From contig NZ_CP149940.1 in NCBI RefSeq assembly GCF_037948395.1, positions 868,001 through 932,000 on the forward strand: a DNA stretch of 64,000 nt. The letters are read 5' to 3'. Positions 37,769 through 47,214 of the stretch are shown one piece after another. Each line of letters opens with the position of its first letter. Within the stretch, counting starts at the first letter, position 1. The notes beneath the pieces are model-generated. The model searched no databases. It saw only the letters and a list, made by a program, of their open reading frames with translations, and was not told the DNA's origin. The DNA is from Serratia nevei. Its GTDB lineage: Bacteria > Pseudomonadota > Gammaproteobacteria > Enterobacterales > Enterobacteriaceae. The position numbers were made by a program, and so were the translations under genes.

Positions 37769-38800
37769 ATGCGCGCATTGGCGATGAAGAACTGGCTGAC
37801 GGGCGTGGCGCTGAGCGCCACCCTGCTGCTGACCGGCTGCGGGCCGGAACAGGTGGACCTGACGGGTAAAACCATGGGCACCTCGTATTCGATCCGTTAT
37901 GTGACCGGCGACGATACGCCGTCGGCGCGCGAGATGCAGGCGGAGATCGATAAACGGCTGGAGCAGGTGAACGACCAGATGTCCACCTACCGGCCGGACT
38001 CCGAGCTGAGCCGCTTCAACGCCAGCCGCGACATTGACCGGCCATTCCCGGTTTCGCCGGCGACCGCCGAGGTGGTGCGCGAAGCGCTGCGCATCAACCG
38101 CGTGACCGATGGCGCGCTGGACGTGACCGTCGGGCCGCTGGTCAATCTGTGGGGCTTCGGCCCGGAAGGGCGGCCGGATAAAGTGCCGAGCGAGGCGGAG
38201 CTGGCGCACCGCCGCGCCTGGACCGGTGCCGATAAACTGACGGTGCAGGGCAGCGCGCTGGTGAAAAGCATCCCCGAGCTGTATGTCGACCTGTCGTCGA
38301 TCGCCAAAGGATACGGCGTGGACGTGGTGGCGGAGTATCTGCAATCGCAACACGTGCAAAATTACATGGTGGATATCGGCGGTGAGGTGCGCACGCGCGG
38401 GCGCAACGGCGAGCAAAAGCCGTGGCGCATCGCCATCGAGCGCCCGACCGCCGGTGCGCAGCAGCAGGCGCAGTTGGTGATCCAGCCAGGGGAGATGTCG
38501 ATCGCCACCTCGGGTGACTATCGCAACTACTTCGAGCAGGACGGGGTGCGCTATTCGCACACCATCGATCCTATCACCGGCCGGCCGATCAACCACCGCC
38601 TGGTGTCGATCACCGTACTGAGCCCGACCTGTATGACCGCTGACGGCCTGTCCACCGGCCTGAACGTGATGGGGCCGGAGCGCGGCCTGGCGCTGGCCAA
38701 TCTGCTCGGTATCCCGGTGTTCATGATCGTGAAAACCGCCGACGGGTTTGAGGAGCGTTATTCGGACGCGTTCAAACCCTACCTGAAAAAGAGTTCGTGA
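37769..38800 (+). CDS. apbE: FAD:protein FMN transferase ApbE
   Basis: Periplasmic Mg-dependent flavin transferase that attaches FMN to the SGAT threonines of NqrB and NqrC. It is a lipoprotein: LLLTGC places the lipidated Cys near residue 24. The ATG at 37769 abuts the nqrF stop; a second ATG at 37784 would give a more typical 19-residue signal. Conserved GKTMGTSYSIRY, VDLSSIAKGYGVD, VDIGGEVRTRG and the MSIATSGDYRNYFE block are present. 343 residues. Confidence 0.97.
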   Translation: MRALAMKNWLTGVALSATLLLTGCGPEQVDLTGKTMGTSYSIRYVTGDDTPSAREMQAEIDKRLEQVNDQMSTYRPDSELSRFNASRDIDRPFPVSPATAEVVREALRINRVTDGALDVTVGPLVNLWGFGPEGRPDKVPSEAELAHRRAWTGADKLTVQGSALVKSIPELYVDLSSIAKGYGVDVVAEYLQSQHVQNYMVDIGGEVRTRGRNGEQKPWRIAIERPTAGAQQQAQLVIQPGEMSIATSGDYRNYFEQDGVRYSHTIDPITGRPINHRLVSITVLSPTCMTADGLSTGLNVMGPERGLALANLLGIPVFMIVKTADGFEERYSDAFKPYLKKSS

Positions 38801-38807
38801 GGTTGCT

Positions 38808-39035
38808 ATGCTGACGGTATTCGCCGCCACCTTCGTGTTGTTCCTGCTGATCGTCGGCGGGATGTCGCTGGGCTACGTGTTCAAACGCAAAAGCCTGCAG
38901 GGCAGCTGCGGCGGCATCACCGCATTGGGGATGGAGAAAGTCTGCGACTGCCCGGAACCTTGCGATGCGCGCAAAAAGCGCGAAGCCAAAGCGGCGCAGC
39001 GGCGCGAGCAGCTGGACAAGCACCGCATTCTGTAG
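38808..39035 (+). CDS. nqrM: Na+-NQR maturation protein NqrM
   Basis: Small membrane protein needed to mature the Fe site of NqrD/E. The 75-residue protein has one N-terminal span (FAATFVLFLLIVGGMSLGYVF) and a Cys-rich tail with SCGG, VCDCPEPCDA, the DUF539 signature. Seven bases after apbE; last gene of the operon. Confidence 0.95.
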   Translation: MLTVFAATFVLFLLIVGGMSLGYVFKRKSLQGSCGGITALGMEKVCDCPEPCDARKKREAKAAQRREQLDKHRIL

Positions 39036-39043
39036 CTGTAGCG

Positions 39044-39070
39044 AAAACCCGGCCTTGGCCGGGTTTTTTA
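39044..39070 (+). terminator. Intrinsic terminator of the nqr operon
   Basis: An eleven-base inverted repeat AAAACCCGGCC/GGCCGGGTTTT around TT, ending TTTTTTA, lies nine bases after nqrM. Confidence 0.9.
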
Positions 39071-39210
39071 TTTGGGCCTTGTCGAAAGGCGTATGAAAGT
39101 CTGGCTAGGCGCGATTAACAATGGCGTGAATTTTCAGGGTGTAACGGATAAAACGATCGCCAGAAAATACGAATATGCGCTTTCTCAGTTTTTTAAGCAG
39201 AGGTAACAGG

Positions 39211-39630
39211 ATGAACCGCATTATTTTGGCTGGAACGCTGACTTTGCTGCTCGCCGGCTGTATGCACATGAACGATCCGAGGCCAAAGAACTACGCGGCC
39301 AGCGTCGCTGTCGTTGATAACCACGTTTGCGTGCGGGTTCAACCGGAAGGGGACGAGCGGTTGGCCGGCGTCATTATCGAAGAAATCGGCAACGCCAACG
39401 CTATCTTCGGCAAGAACTTCGCGGATAACGAGATGCCTGCGGTCACCGCGGCTACGTGCATTTCTGACGATAACTATAAATTCGAGGGCGGGAGGTCTTA
39501 CGGGGTTTCGGTAACGCTGTTGTCGCGGGATAAACGAAGTAAAGGTATTGAGCCTGCTGCCCGGCTATTTGGGGCAGGGTTTAGCGTACGCAATGAAAAT
39601 GGCATCATCCAGGTGGTTCCTGCTCACTAA
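39211..39630 (+). CDS. Uncharacterised small lipoprotein
   Basis: 139 residues from the ATG at 39211, which has AGGTAACAGG just upstream; a frame from 39175 only adds a non-signal extension. The signal MNRIILAGTLTLLLAGC gives a lipidated Cys17. The mature part begins MHMNDPRPKNYAASVAVVDNHVCVRV and contains one further Cys pair (VCVRV, ATCISDD) that could form a disulfide. It is a single-gene unit between the nqr terminator and the GDPD-like gene. Short periplasmic lipoproteins of this build are sometimes annotated as putative T6SS immunity proteins; I cannot confirm that here. Confidence 0.75.
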   Translation: MNRIILAGTLTLLLAGCMHMNDPRPKNYAASVAVVDNHVCVRVQPEGDERLAGVIIEEIGNANAIFGKNFADNEMPAVTAATCISDDNYKFEGGRSYGVSVTLLSRDKRSKGIEPAARLFGAGFSVRNENGIIQVVPAH

Positions 39631-39696
39631 CGGATGTTGAAAGCCGGGGGGCATAAGGTGGGTTTGTCGAACCGCCTTATGCCCTTGGCCGATGAT

Positions 39697-40590
39697 TTAT
39701 TTCGCCTTGCGGAAGCTTTTCGCCTCGGCCGGTGAGTTGACCATCACGCCGTCGGCGCCCAGCGCCAGCGCCTGCTGATACTCCTGCGGCGAGTTGACGC
39801 CGAACAGGATGATGTGCGCCGGGCCCTGCGAGCGGAAGCAGTCCATCGACTCTTTATCCCAGGTCAGAAACGCCTTCGAACGCCCTTCGCCGAGGGTATA
39901 TTTCTCCACCACTTCCACCTCGCGCTTCAGCTCCAGCCCGTACCAGCGCGGCTGCCGGTTATCCGGTTTGACGTCGCACTGGTGCGCCATGGTGACGTTG
40001 GCCAGCAGCGTGCGGGTCTCGTCGCGGCTTTCGAAGCGCGGGATGGCCGGCGGCAGCACCTGCAGGTATTTGGCGTCGGTGGAGTAGACGCGGATGCGGT
40101 TCAGGCTGTCGGTGCTTTCCAGCGTCGCCAGCAGCGCCTGGCCAAACTGCGCCGGATCGGCGTCCGGGGATTTGATGTCCAGATAGAAGGTGACGTGCGG
40201 AAACGCTTTAAGCACGTCGTCCAGCCGCGGAATGCCGATGCCCTGGCCGCGGAACGGGTGCGTATCCCCCCTGGCGAAGGCCCAGCCAGCGTCGGTCTCG
40301 GCCAGCTGCGCGGCGGTATAGGCAGAGACCGGGCCCTGCCGGTTGGTCAACGCTTTCAGATCCGAAGGGCGATACAGCACGATGACGCCGTCTTTGGATT
40401 CTTGCAGGGTGATCCAGATGGCGTCGGCGCCGTTTTTCAGCGCGGTTTCGATGGCGATGCGGGTGTTCTCCGGCGCATCGGCGGTGCCGCCGCGGTGGGC
40501 GACGATCGCCGGCGCGTGACCGGCAGCGCTGGCCGCCAGCGCGCTCAGCGACAGCGCGGAAGCCAGCAGCAAATAAGAAAATCTGATCAT
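39697..40590 (-). CDS. Secreted GDPD-like protein with altered active site
   Basis: 297 residues with a signal peptide ending near SAAGH (residue 24) and a GDPD TIM-barrel. The first motif is normal: AHRGGTADAPENT with His32, Arg33, Glu41, Asn42. The next is not: where the family has I-E-x-D, this protein reads I58-W59-I60-T61, and where it has H-D after the strand it reads Y73-R74. The metal-binding Glu and Asp and the second catalytic His are therefore missing. Phosphodiesterase activity is doubtful; a binding or another hydrolytic role is possible. Divergent from dinB. Confidence 0.82.
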   Translation of the reverse strand: MIRFSYLLLASALSLSALAASAAGHAPAIVAHRGGTADAPENTRIAIETALKNGADAIWITLQESKDGVIVLYRPSDLKALTNRQGPVSAYTAAQLAETDAGWAFARGDTHPFRGQGIGIPRLDDVLKAFPHVTFYLDIKSPDADPAQFGQALLATLESTDSLNRIRVYSTDAKYLQVLPPAIPRFESRDETRTLLANVTMAHQCDVKPDNRQPRWYGLELKREVEVVEKYTLGEGRSKAFLTWDKESMDCFRSQGPAHIILFGVNSPQEYQQALALGADGVMVNSPAEAKSFRKAK

Positions 40591-40740
40591 GTAGGGTACC
40601 CTGTCGTTATCGTTGTGGTGAGCCGCACGGGATGGCGGAAATCATACTATTGAAAAATTAAGCTTTTTTAACAACGCGGAAATATCTGGCGGAAACGGTG
40701 CTTTCGTCGAATCCTGCGGCCTTGAGCTTTCGGTATCTGA

Positions 40741-40756
40741 CTGTATACTTATACAG
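40741..40756 (+). promoter_or_regulatory. LexA box of dinB
   Basis: CTGTATACTTATACAG has the invariant CTGT-N8-ACAG form with an AT-rich core and lies 18 bases upstream of the dinB ATG, so dinB is under SOS control. Confidence 0.92.
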
Positions 40757-40773
40757 TGTTACTGGAGGGTGCG

Positions 40774-41835
40774 ATGCGTAAAATCATTCATGTCGATATG
40801 GACTGCTTCTTCGCGGCGGTGGAAATGCGCGACGATCCCAGCCTGCGCGATATCCCGCTGGCGATTGGCGGCAGCGCCGATCGCCGCGGGGTGATCAGCA
40901 CCGCCAACTACCCGGCGCGGCGCTACGGCGTACACAGCGCCATGTCCACGGCAATGGCGCTCAAGCTGTGCCCGCACCTCACCCTGTTGCCGGGGCGCAT
41001 GGCGGCCTACAAAGAGGCCTCGCTGCATATCCGCGAAATCTTCGCCCGGTATACTCCGCTGATCGAGCCGCTGTCGCTCGATGAAGCCTACCTCGACGTG
41101 ACCGACAGCCCGCAATGCAATGGCTCGGCAACGCTGATCGCCCAGGAGATCCGCCAGGCGATCGCCGACGAACTGAACCTCACCGCCTCGGCCGGCGTTG
41201 CGCCGATCAAGTTTCTCGCCAAAATCGCCTCCGAGATAAACAAGCCGAACGGGCAATACGTGATCACGCCGGCGCAGGTGCCGGCGTTTTTGCAACAGCT
41301 GCCGCTCAGCAAGATCCCCGGCGTCGGCAAGGTGACCGCCAAGCGGCTGGAAGAGGTGGGGCTTATCACCTGCGCCGACGTGCAGCAATACGATTTGGCA
41401 CAGCTGCTCAAGCGCTTCGGCAAATTCGGCCGGGTGCTGTGGGAGCGCTGTCAAGGCATCGATCGGCGCGAAATCTCGGCGGAGCGGCTGCGCAAATCGG
41501 TGGGGGTGGAGCGCACGCTGGCGGAAGACATTCACGACTGGGAAGACTGCGAAACGCTGATTATCGACAAACTCTATCCCGAGCTGGAGATGCGACTGCG
41601 CAAGGTGAAGCCGGATCTGCACATCGCCCGGCAGGGCGTGAAGCTGAAGTTTCAGGATTTTCAGCAAACCACCCAGGAGCACGTGTTCCCGGTGCTGAAC
41701 CGGCAGGATTTGCTGGAGGTGGCGCGGCAGGCGTGGCGCGAGCGGCGCGAAGGGCGCGGCGTGCGGCTGGTGGGGCTGCATGTGACGCTGCTCGATCCGC
41801 AGCTGGAGCGGCAGCTGGCACTGCCTTGGGAATAA
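40774..41835 (+). CDS. dinB: DNA polymerase IV
   Basis: Y-family translesion polymerase. The ATG at 40774 follows GGAGGG; 353 residues, two more than E. coli. Catalytic acids are in [12 protein letters not shown] (Asp8) and [13 protein letters not shown] (Asp and Glu near 103-104). Steric-gate Phe13 is in DCFFAA. The little-finger domain follows, and the protein ends QLALPWE, a C-terminal beta-clamp motif. Bidirectional terminator after the stop. Confidence 0.98.
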   Translation: MRKIIHVDMDCFFAAVEMRDDPSLRDIPLAIGGSADRRGVISTANYPARRYGVHSAMSTAMALKLCPHLTLLPGRMAAYKEASLHIREIFARYTPLIEPLSLDEAYLDVTDSPQCNGSATLIAQEIRQAIADELNLTASAGVAPIKFLAKIASEINKPNGQYVITPAQVPAFLQQLPLSKIPGVGKVTAKRLEEVGLITCADVQQYDLAQLLKRFGKFGRVLWERCQGIDRREISAERLRKSVGVERTLAEDIHDWEDCETLIIDKLYPELEMRLRKVKPDLHIARQGVKLKFQDFQQTTQEHVFPVLNRQDLLEVARQAWRERREGRGVRLVGLHVTLLDPQLERQLALPWE

Positions 41836-41836
41836 A

Positions 41837-41860
41837 AAAGCCGGCGGTCGCCGGCTTTTT
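41837..41860. terminator. Bidirectional terminator dinB/pepD
   Basis: AAAGCCGGC/GCCGGCTTT around loop GGTC, with A-rich 5' and T-rich 3' flanks, works for dinB rightward and pepD leftward. Confidence 0.85.
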
Positions 41861-41876
41861 GCGTTAAGCGCGCAGC

Positions 41877-43337
41877 TTACGCGCGCTCAGGGATCGCTTT
41901 CAGCAGCGAGGTCAGCAGCTTCCAGTACAGACCGACGCTTTCGATATGCACCTGCTCATCCGGCGAGTGCGGGCCGGTGATGGTTGGCCCGATCGATACC
42001 ATGTCCATGTCTGGATACGGCTTTTTGAACAGACCGCATTCCAGACCGGCGTGGATCACCATGATGTTCGGCGTCTTGTCGAACAGCTCCTGATACAGCT
42101 CGCGCACCAGGTGCATCACCGGCGAGTCGGCGTCCGGCTGCCAGCCCGGGTAGCCGCCCTTCGGTGCCACCTTGGCGCCGGCCAGCTGGCCCAGCGCGGT
42201 CAGCATCTCGACCACGTAGTCTTTGCCGCTGTCGATCAGGGAGCGGATCAGGCAGATGATTTCCGCTTCGTTTTCGCTGGTGGTGACCACCCCGACGTTC
42301 AGCGAGGTTTCCACCACGCCTTTTACCGCGTCGCTCATGCGGATCACGCCGTTCGGCGTGCCGTTCAGCAGCGCCAGGAAACGCTGCTGGCTGTCGGCGC
42401 TCAGCGCCTGCGAAGCGCTGGTGGTCGGCTCCAGCAGCACGGTGATGTTCTTCTCTTTGGCGGAGAGTTCGTTCTGCAGCACCGCCAGGAACTCCTGGCT
42501 CAGGGCTTTCAGCGCGTCGGCCTTGTCCGCCGGCACCGCAACCACCGCGGAGGCTTCACGCGGGATGGCGTTGCGCAGGGTGCCGCCGTTCAGATCCAGC
42601 ACGCGCAGGTTCAGCGCCGCCGCATGGGCGAACAGGAAGCGCGCCAGCAGCTTGTTGGCGTTGCCCAGCCCGACGTGGATCTCGGCGCCGGAGTGGCCGC
42701 CTTTCAGGCCCTTGAGGGTCAGCTTCAGGGTTTGGTAACCGGCCGGCACCGCTTCGCGCTGCAGCGGCAGGGTGGTGATGAAGTCGATACCGCCGGCGCA
42801 ACCCATGTAGATTTCGCCTTCTTCTTCGGAGTCGGTATTGATCAGTATGTCCGCCTGCAGCCAGTTCGGCTGCAGCCCGAAGGCGCCGTCCATGCCCGCT
42901 TCTTCGGTCATGGTCAGCAGCACTTCCAGCGGGCCGTGCTCAACGCTGTCGTCGGCCAGCACCGCCAGGGCGGAGGCCATGCCGATGCCGTTGTCGGCGC
43001 CCAGCGTGGTGCCGCGCGCTTTCACCCACTCGCCGGCGATATAAGGCTGGATCGGATCCTTGGCGAAGTCGTGTACGGTGTCGTTATTCTTTTGCGGCAC
43101 CATGTCCAGGTGCGCCTGCAGCGCGACCGGCTTGCGGTTTTCCATGCCTTTGGTGGCCGGCTTGCGCAGCAGGATATTGCCGACCCGATCGCGCTCTGCG
43201 TGCAGGTTCTTTTCTTTGGCCCAGGTGAGGATGTGCTGCGCCAGCGCTTCTTCATGATAAGAAGGGTGTGGGATAGAACAGATCTTGGCGAAAATATCCC
43301 ACAGCGGCTGTGGCGAAAGCTGAGACAATTCAGACAC
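41877..43337 (-). CDS. pepD: Cytosol nonspecific dipeptidase (peptidase D)
   Basis: Zinc aminoacyl-histidine dipeptidase (M20C) of the cytoplasm. I choose the GTG at 43337: it has GGAGAC six bases upstream and gives 486 residues starting VSELSQLSPQPLWDIF, identical in register to E. coli PepD; an ATG at 43439 would add a non-homologous extension. Metal ligands: QAHLDMVPQ (His76, Asp78), LGADNGIGMA, MTEEAGMDG, INTDSEEEGE and SPDEQVHIESV. Divergent from gpt. Confidence 0.96.
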   Translation of the reverse strand: MSELSQLSPQPLWDIFAKICSIPHPSYHEEALAQHILTWAKEKNLHAERDRVGNILLRKPATKGMENRKPVALQAHLDMVPQKNNDTVHDFAKDPIQPYIAGEWVKARGTTLGADNGIGMASALAVLADDSVEHGPLEVLLTMTEEAGMDGAFGLQPNWLQADILINTDSEEEGEIYMGCAGGIDFITTLPLQREAVPAGYQTLKLTLKGLKGGHSGAEIHVGLGNANKLLARFLFAHAAALNLRVLDLNGGTLRNAIPREASAVVAVPADKADALKALSQEFLAVLQNELSAKEKNITVLLEPTTSASQALSADSQQRFLALLNGTPNGVIRMSDAVKGVVETSLNVGVVTTSENEAEIICLIRSLIDSGKDYVVEMLTALGQLAGAKVAPKGGYPGWQPDADSPVMHLVRELYQELFDKTPNIMVIHAGLECGLFKKPYPDMDMVSIGPTITGPHSPDEQVHIESVGLYWKLLTSLLKAIPERA

Positions 43338-43602
43338 TATAAGTCTCCTGTGACGGCAGGCTCCGACAGGACGGGCGTGCCGCGCGGTTAAGGTGAGTGG
43401 GCATCTGTGCGTCGTGGCACGATCATCAGAGAATATCACTTTATTTCCGGCGGTGCGCGCCCCGTATTGTGCGGTTTAAGCGCTTGATCACACGGCTTCG
43501 CTGCGGTAACGTTCGTTTTTTCAGCATCAATCACCGGAAAGCCGCGCGGCGGAAATCGCGAGGTTTTCCTCGGTACAGCTGGAATTCAATGCGGCCAGTC
43601 TC

Positions 43603-43608
43603 TATAAT
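43603..43608 (+). promoter_or_regulatory. -10 box of gpt
   Basis: TATAAT, followed by CTCGCGCAACCT, the same context I recall upstream of E. coli gpt. A clear -35 hexamer at 17 bases is lacking. About 68 bases of leader precede the gpt ATG. Confidence 0.6.
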
Positions 43609-43675
43609 CTCGCGCAACCTTTTTTCCCCTGAACTATAAAATAAGCCGCTTCACCGCCGGCTGGGACACGATTCT

Positions 43676-44134
43676 ATGAGCGAAAAATACGTTGTTACCT
43701 GGGATATGCTGCAAATGCACGCACGCAAGCTGGCGCACCGCCTGCTGCCTGCCGACAAATGGACAGGCATCATTGCCGTAAGCCGCGGCGGTCTGGTACC
43801 GGCGGGCCTGCTGGCGCGCGAACTGGGCATCCGCTATGTGGATACCGTCTGCATTTCCAGCTATGACCATGACAACCAACGCGAAATGAAAGTGCTCAAG
43901 CGCGCCGAAGGCGACGGTGAAGGCTTCATCGTGGTGGATGATCTGGTGGATACCGGCGGCACCGCGAAAGCGATCCGCGACATGTACCCGAAAGCGCATT
44001 TCGTCACCATCTTCGCCAAACCGGCGGGCCGTCCGCTGGTGGACGACTACGAGGTCGACATCCCGCAGGATACCTGGATCGAACAGCCGTGGGACATGGG
44101 CGTCAGCTTCGTTCCCCCTATCGGCGGCCGCTAA
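43676..44134 (+). CDS. gpt: Xanthine-guanine phosphoribosyltransferase
   Basis: Purine salvage enzyme that makes GMP and XMP from guanine or xanthine and PRPP, at the inner face of the membrane. 152 residues, the E. coli length. PRPP motif [14 protein letters not shown] and the substrate loop [18 protein letters not shown] are intact. The C-terminus [18 protein letters not shown] is typical. Confidence 0.98.
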   Translation: MSEKYVVTWDMLQMHARKLAHRLLPADKWTGIIAVSRGGLVPAGLLARELGIRYVDTVCISSYDHDNQREMKVLKRAEGDGEGFIVVDDLVDTGGTAKAIRDMYPKAHFVTIFAKPAGRPLVDDYEVDIPQDTWIEQPWDMGVSFVPPIGGR

Positions 44135-44153
44135 GCCCAGCCAGTTCTAAGTC

Positions 44154-44176
44154 AACGCCCGGTTATGCCGGGCGTT
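44154..44176 (+). terminator. Terminator-like hairpin after gpt
   Basis: AACGCCCGG/CCGGGCGTT (nine-base stem, loop TTATG) lies 19 bases after gpt; the following TGCGTTATCTT is a weak T tract. Confidence 0.65.
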
Positions 44177-44275
44177 TGCGTTATCTTGGTTTATCCCGCC
44201 AGAGTTAGGTACACTACCTCCAGTTAAGTAGGCCTTTTGCGGCCTATCGCCAGATTTACGGAGGCTGTTGTTACC

Positions 44276-45523
44276 ATGGCACAGGCCAACCTTTCTGAAA
44301 TTCTTTTCAAGCCTAAATTCAAACACCCTGAAACCTCGACGCTGGTGCTGCGCGCGCGCAACAAAGTGAGCGCCGCCATGCATTCCGCGTTGGAAGGCGA
44401 CACCACCGGCAGCTGGTACCGCATGCTGAATCCGCTGCTGTGGGCCTGGCGCGGCGTCAGCCCGATCGAAATCCACGAAGTGCTGGCGCGCATCGCCGCC
44501 TCGGACGCCGAGCGCAGCAATCCGCAGCGGCTGGATACCGTGGTGGGCTACCGCAACGGCAACTGGATCTACGAGTGGATCCATCAGGGCATGCAGTGGC
44601 AGCAGCGGGCGACGGAGCAGCAGGATCCGCTGCTCGGCGGCGAATACTGGCTGAAGGCCGCGAGCCTGTACAGCATCGCCGGTTACCCGCACCTGAAGGG
44701 CGACGAGCTGGCCGAACAGGCGGAGATGCTCGCCAACCGCGCTTACGAAGAGGCGGCGCTGCTGCTGCCGTATCAGCTGAAAGAGCTGGAGTTCCGCATC
44801 GAGGGCGGCGGCAGCGTCACCGGTTTCCTGCACATGCCGGAGAAGGGCGAAGCGCCGTTCCCGACGGTGCTGATGTGCGGCAGCCTCGACACGCTGCAGA
44901 CCGACTACCACCGCCTGTTCCGCGATTACCTGGCGCCGCACGGCATCGCCATGCTGACGCTCGACATGCCGTCGATCGGTTCCTCCTGCAAATGGAAGTT
45001 GACGCAGGACTCCAGCTACCTGCACCAACAGGTGCTGATCCAGCTGGCCTCGGTGCCGTGGGTGGACCATCAGCGGGTGAGCGCCTTTGGCTTCCGCTTC
45101 GGCGCCAACGTGGCGGTGCGATTGGCCTACCTGGAGCCGCAGCGGCTGCGCGGCGTGGCCTGCCTGGGGCCGGTGGTGCATCGCCTGCTGTGTGACAGCA
45201 GCACCCAGCTGAACGTGCCGGACATGTATATGGACGTGCTGGCCAGCCGCATGGGCATGGCTAACGCCTCGGACAACGTGCTGAAGGTGGAGCTGAACAG
45301 CTACTCGCTGAAAATGCAGGGGCTGCTGGGGCGCCGCTGCCCGACGCCGATGATCTCCGGCTACTGGGAGCGCGATACGCTCAGCCCAAAAGAAGAGTCG
45401 CAGCTGATCGTCACCTCCTCGGTGAGCGGCAAGCTGGTCGCCATCCCGCGCACCCCGGTTTACGACAGCTTCCACCGGGCGTTGCTGCAGATGTCCGGTT
45501 GGCTGAGGGACAAAATGCGTTAA
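44276..45523 (+). CDS. frsA: Esterase FrsA (fermentation-respiration switch protein)
   Basis: Alpha/beta-hydrolase that interacts with the glucose-specific IIA protein in E. coli and favours fermentation. The ATG at 44276 gives 415 residues; the frame extends to 44237 without conservation. Landmarks: [59 protein letters not shown] and the nucleophile-elbow region [14 protein letters not shown], where an Arg-Phe replaces the usual Ser. Between gpt and crl as in E. coli. Confidence 0.95.
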   Translation: MAQANLSEILFKPKFKHPETSTLVLRARNKVSAAMHSALEGDTTGSWYRMLNPLLWAWRGVSPIEIHEVLARIAASDAERSNPQRLDTVVGYRNGNWIYEWIHQGMQWQQRATEQQDPLLGGEYWLKAASLYSIAGYPHLKGDELAEQAEMLANRAYEEAALLLPYQLKELEFRIEGGGSVTGFLHMPEKGEAPFPTVLMCGSLDTLQTDYHRLFRDYLAPHGIAMLTLDMPSIGSSCKWKLTQDSSYLHQQVLIQLASVPWVDHQRVSAFGFRFGANVAVRLAYLEPQRLRGVACLGPVVHRLLCDSSTQLNVPDMYMDVLASRMGMANASDNVLKVELNSYSLKMQGLLGRRCPTPMISGYWERDTLSPKEESQLIVTSSVSGKLVAIPRTPVYDSFHRALLQMSGWLRDKMR

Positions 45524-45583
45524 TTAGTTGCTAAATTTTAACAGTTTGTTAAAAAGAGTGGTCTACATTGAGGAGGTTAGAGA

Positions 45584-45985
45584 ATGACGTTACCGAGTGG
45601 TCACCCTAAAAGCCGACTAATGAAACGTTTTGCCAGCTTGGGGCCGTACCTGCGTGAAGGGCAATGTGAAAACGACCGTTTTTTCTTTGATTGTTTGGCC
45701 GTCTGCGTCAATGTAAAGCCCGCTCCGGAGAAGCGCGAGTTCTGGGGCTGGTGGATGGAGCTGCAGGCGGAAGAGGCGCGCTTCACCTATTCGTACCAAT
45801 TCGGCCTGTTCGACAAGGAAGGCGACTGGACGGCGCAAAACATTAAGGATGATGAAGTGAGTGCCAAGCTGGAAGACACCCTGCGCGACTTCCATCGCCG
45901 CCTGGGCGAGCTGCTGGCGACCATGGAACTGGGGCTGGAACCCGCCGACGATTTCAAAGAAAAACTGATCAAACTCTCCGCCTGA
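45584..45985 (+). CDS. crl: Sigma-S binding protein Crl
   Basis: Small activator that binds sigma-S and helps it join RNA polymerase at stationary-phase promoters. 133 residues, beginning [20 protein letters not shown] and containing [20 protein letters not shown], the conserved core. AGGAGG lies upstream. The phoE porin gene that follows crl in E. coli is absent; proB comes next. Confidence 0.96.
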   Translation: MTLPSGHPKSRLMKRFASLGPYLREGQCENDRFFFDCLAVCVNVKPAPEKREFWGWWMELQAEEARFTYSYQFGLFDKEGDWTAQNIKDDEVSAKLEDTLRDFHRRLGELLATMELGLEPADDFKEKLIKLSA

Positions 45986-46101
45986 CCCCGTTTGACCACG
46001 TATTGTGCTGATTTCGCGTTGTGCCTGTTGGCATAACGCGTCTCTCCTGTTACAAAGACCTTTGCACTCTTCTTCTCATCATTACACACGGCAGAAATAC
46101 T

Positions 46102-47205
46102 ATGAACGGCAGCCAGACATTGGTTGTGAAATTGGGCACCAGCGTGTTGACCGGCGGATCGCTGCGTCTGAACCGCGCCCACATCGTCGAATTGGTGCGC
46201 CAGTGCGCGCAGCAACACGCCGCGGGCCACCGCATTGTCATCGTCACCTCCGGCGCCATCGCCGCCGGGCGCGAACACCTGGGCTACCCCGAGCTGCCCG
46301 CCACTATCGCTTCCAAGCAACTGCTGGCAGCGGTGGGGCAGAGCCGGCTGATCCAGCTGTGGGAACAGCTGTTCTCCATTTACGGCATCCACGTCGGGCA
46401 GATGCTGCTGACGCGCGCCGATCTGGAAGACCGCGAGCGCTTCCTCAACGCGCGCGACACCATGACGGCGCTGCTGGACAACCGCATCGTGCCGGTAATC
46501 AATGAGAACGACGCCGTCGCCACCGCCGAAATCAAGGTGGGCGACAACGATAACCTGTCGGCGCTGGCGGCCATTCTGGCCGGGGCCGACAAACTGCTGC
46601 TGCTGACCGATCAGCAGGGCCTCTACACCGCCGATCCGCGTAACAACCCACAGGCTGAACTGATCCGTGAAGTGCACGGCATCGACGACGCGCTGCGCGC
46701 CATCGCCGGCGACAGCGTCTCCGGCCTGGGCACCGGCGGCATGGGCACCAAGCTGCAGGCGGCCGACGTGGCCTGCCGCGCCGGCATCGACGTGGTGATC
46801 GCCGCGGGCAGCAAGCCGGGCGTGGTGGCGGACGTGATCGAAGGCAAACCGGTGGGCACCCGTTTCCACGCGCTGGAAACCCCGCTGGAAAACCGCAAAC
46901 GCTGGATCTTCGGCGCGCCGCCGGCCGGTGAGATCACCGTCGACGATGGCGCGGTGGAAGCAATGATGGCGCGCGGCAGCTCGCTGTTGCCGAAGGGCAT
47001 TCGCGAAGTGAAGGGCGACTTCTCGCGCGGCGAAGTGATCCGCATCCGCAACCTGGCGGGGCGCGATCTGGCGCACGGCGTCAGCCGCTACAACAGCGAC
47101 GCGATGCGCATGATCGCCGGGCACCACTCGCAGGAAATCAGCGAGATCCTCGGTTATGAATACGGTCCGGTGGCAGTGCACCGCGACGATATGATTGTCA
47201 GTTAA
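46102..47205 (+). CDS. proB: Glutamate 5-kinase
   Basis: First enzyme of proline synthesis, feedback-inhibited by proline. The ATG at 46102 gives 367 residues, as in E. coli. Amino-acid kinase domain: [52 protein letters not shown] and [16 protein letters not shown] domain occupies the last 90 residues or so. Operon with proA. Confidence 0.98.
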   Translation: MNGSQTLVVKLGTSVLTGGSLRLNRAHIVELVRQCAQQHAAGHRIVIVTSGAIAAGREHLGYPELPATIASKQLLAAVGQSRLIQLWEQLFSIYGIHVGQMLLTRADLEDRERFLNARDTMTALLDNRIVPVINENDAVATAEIKVGDNDNLSALAAILAGADKLLLLTDQQGLYTADPRNNPQAELIREVHGIDDALRAIAGDSVSGLGTGGMGTKLQAADVACRAGIDVVIAAGSKPGVVADVIEGKPVGTRFHALETPLENRKRWIFGAPPAGEITVDDGAVEAMMARGSSLLPKGIREVKGDFSRGEVIRIRNLAGRDLAHGVSRYNSDAMRMIAGHHSQEISEILGYEYGPVAVHRDDMIVS

Positions 47206-47214
47206 GGAGTGAGC

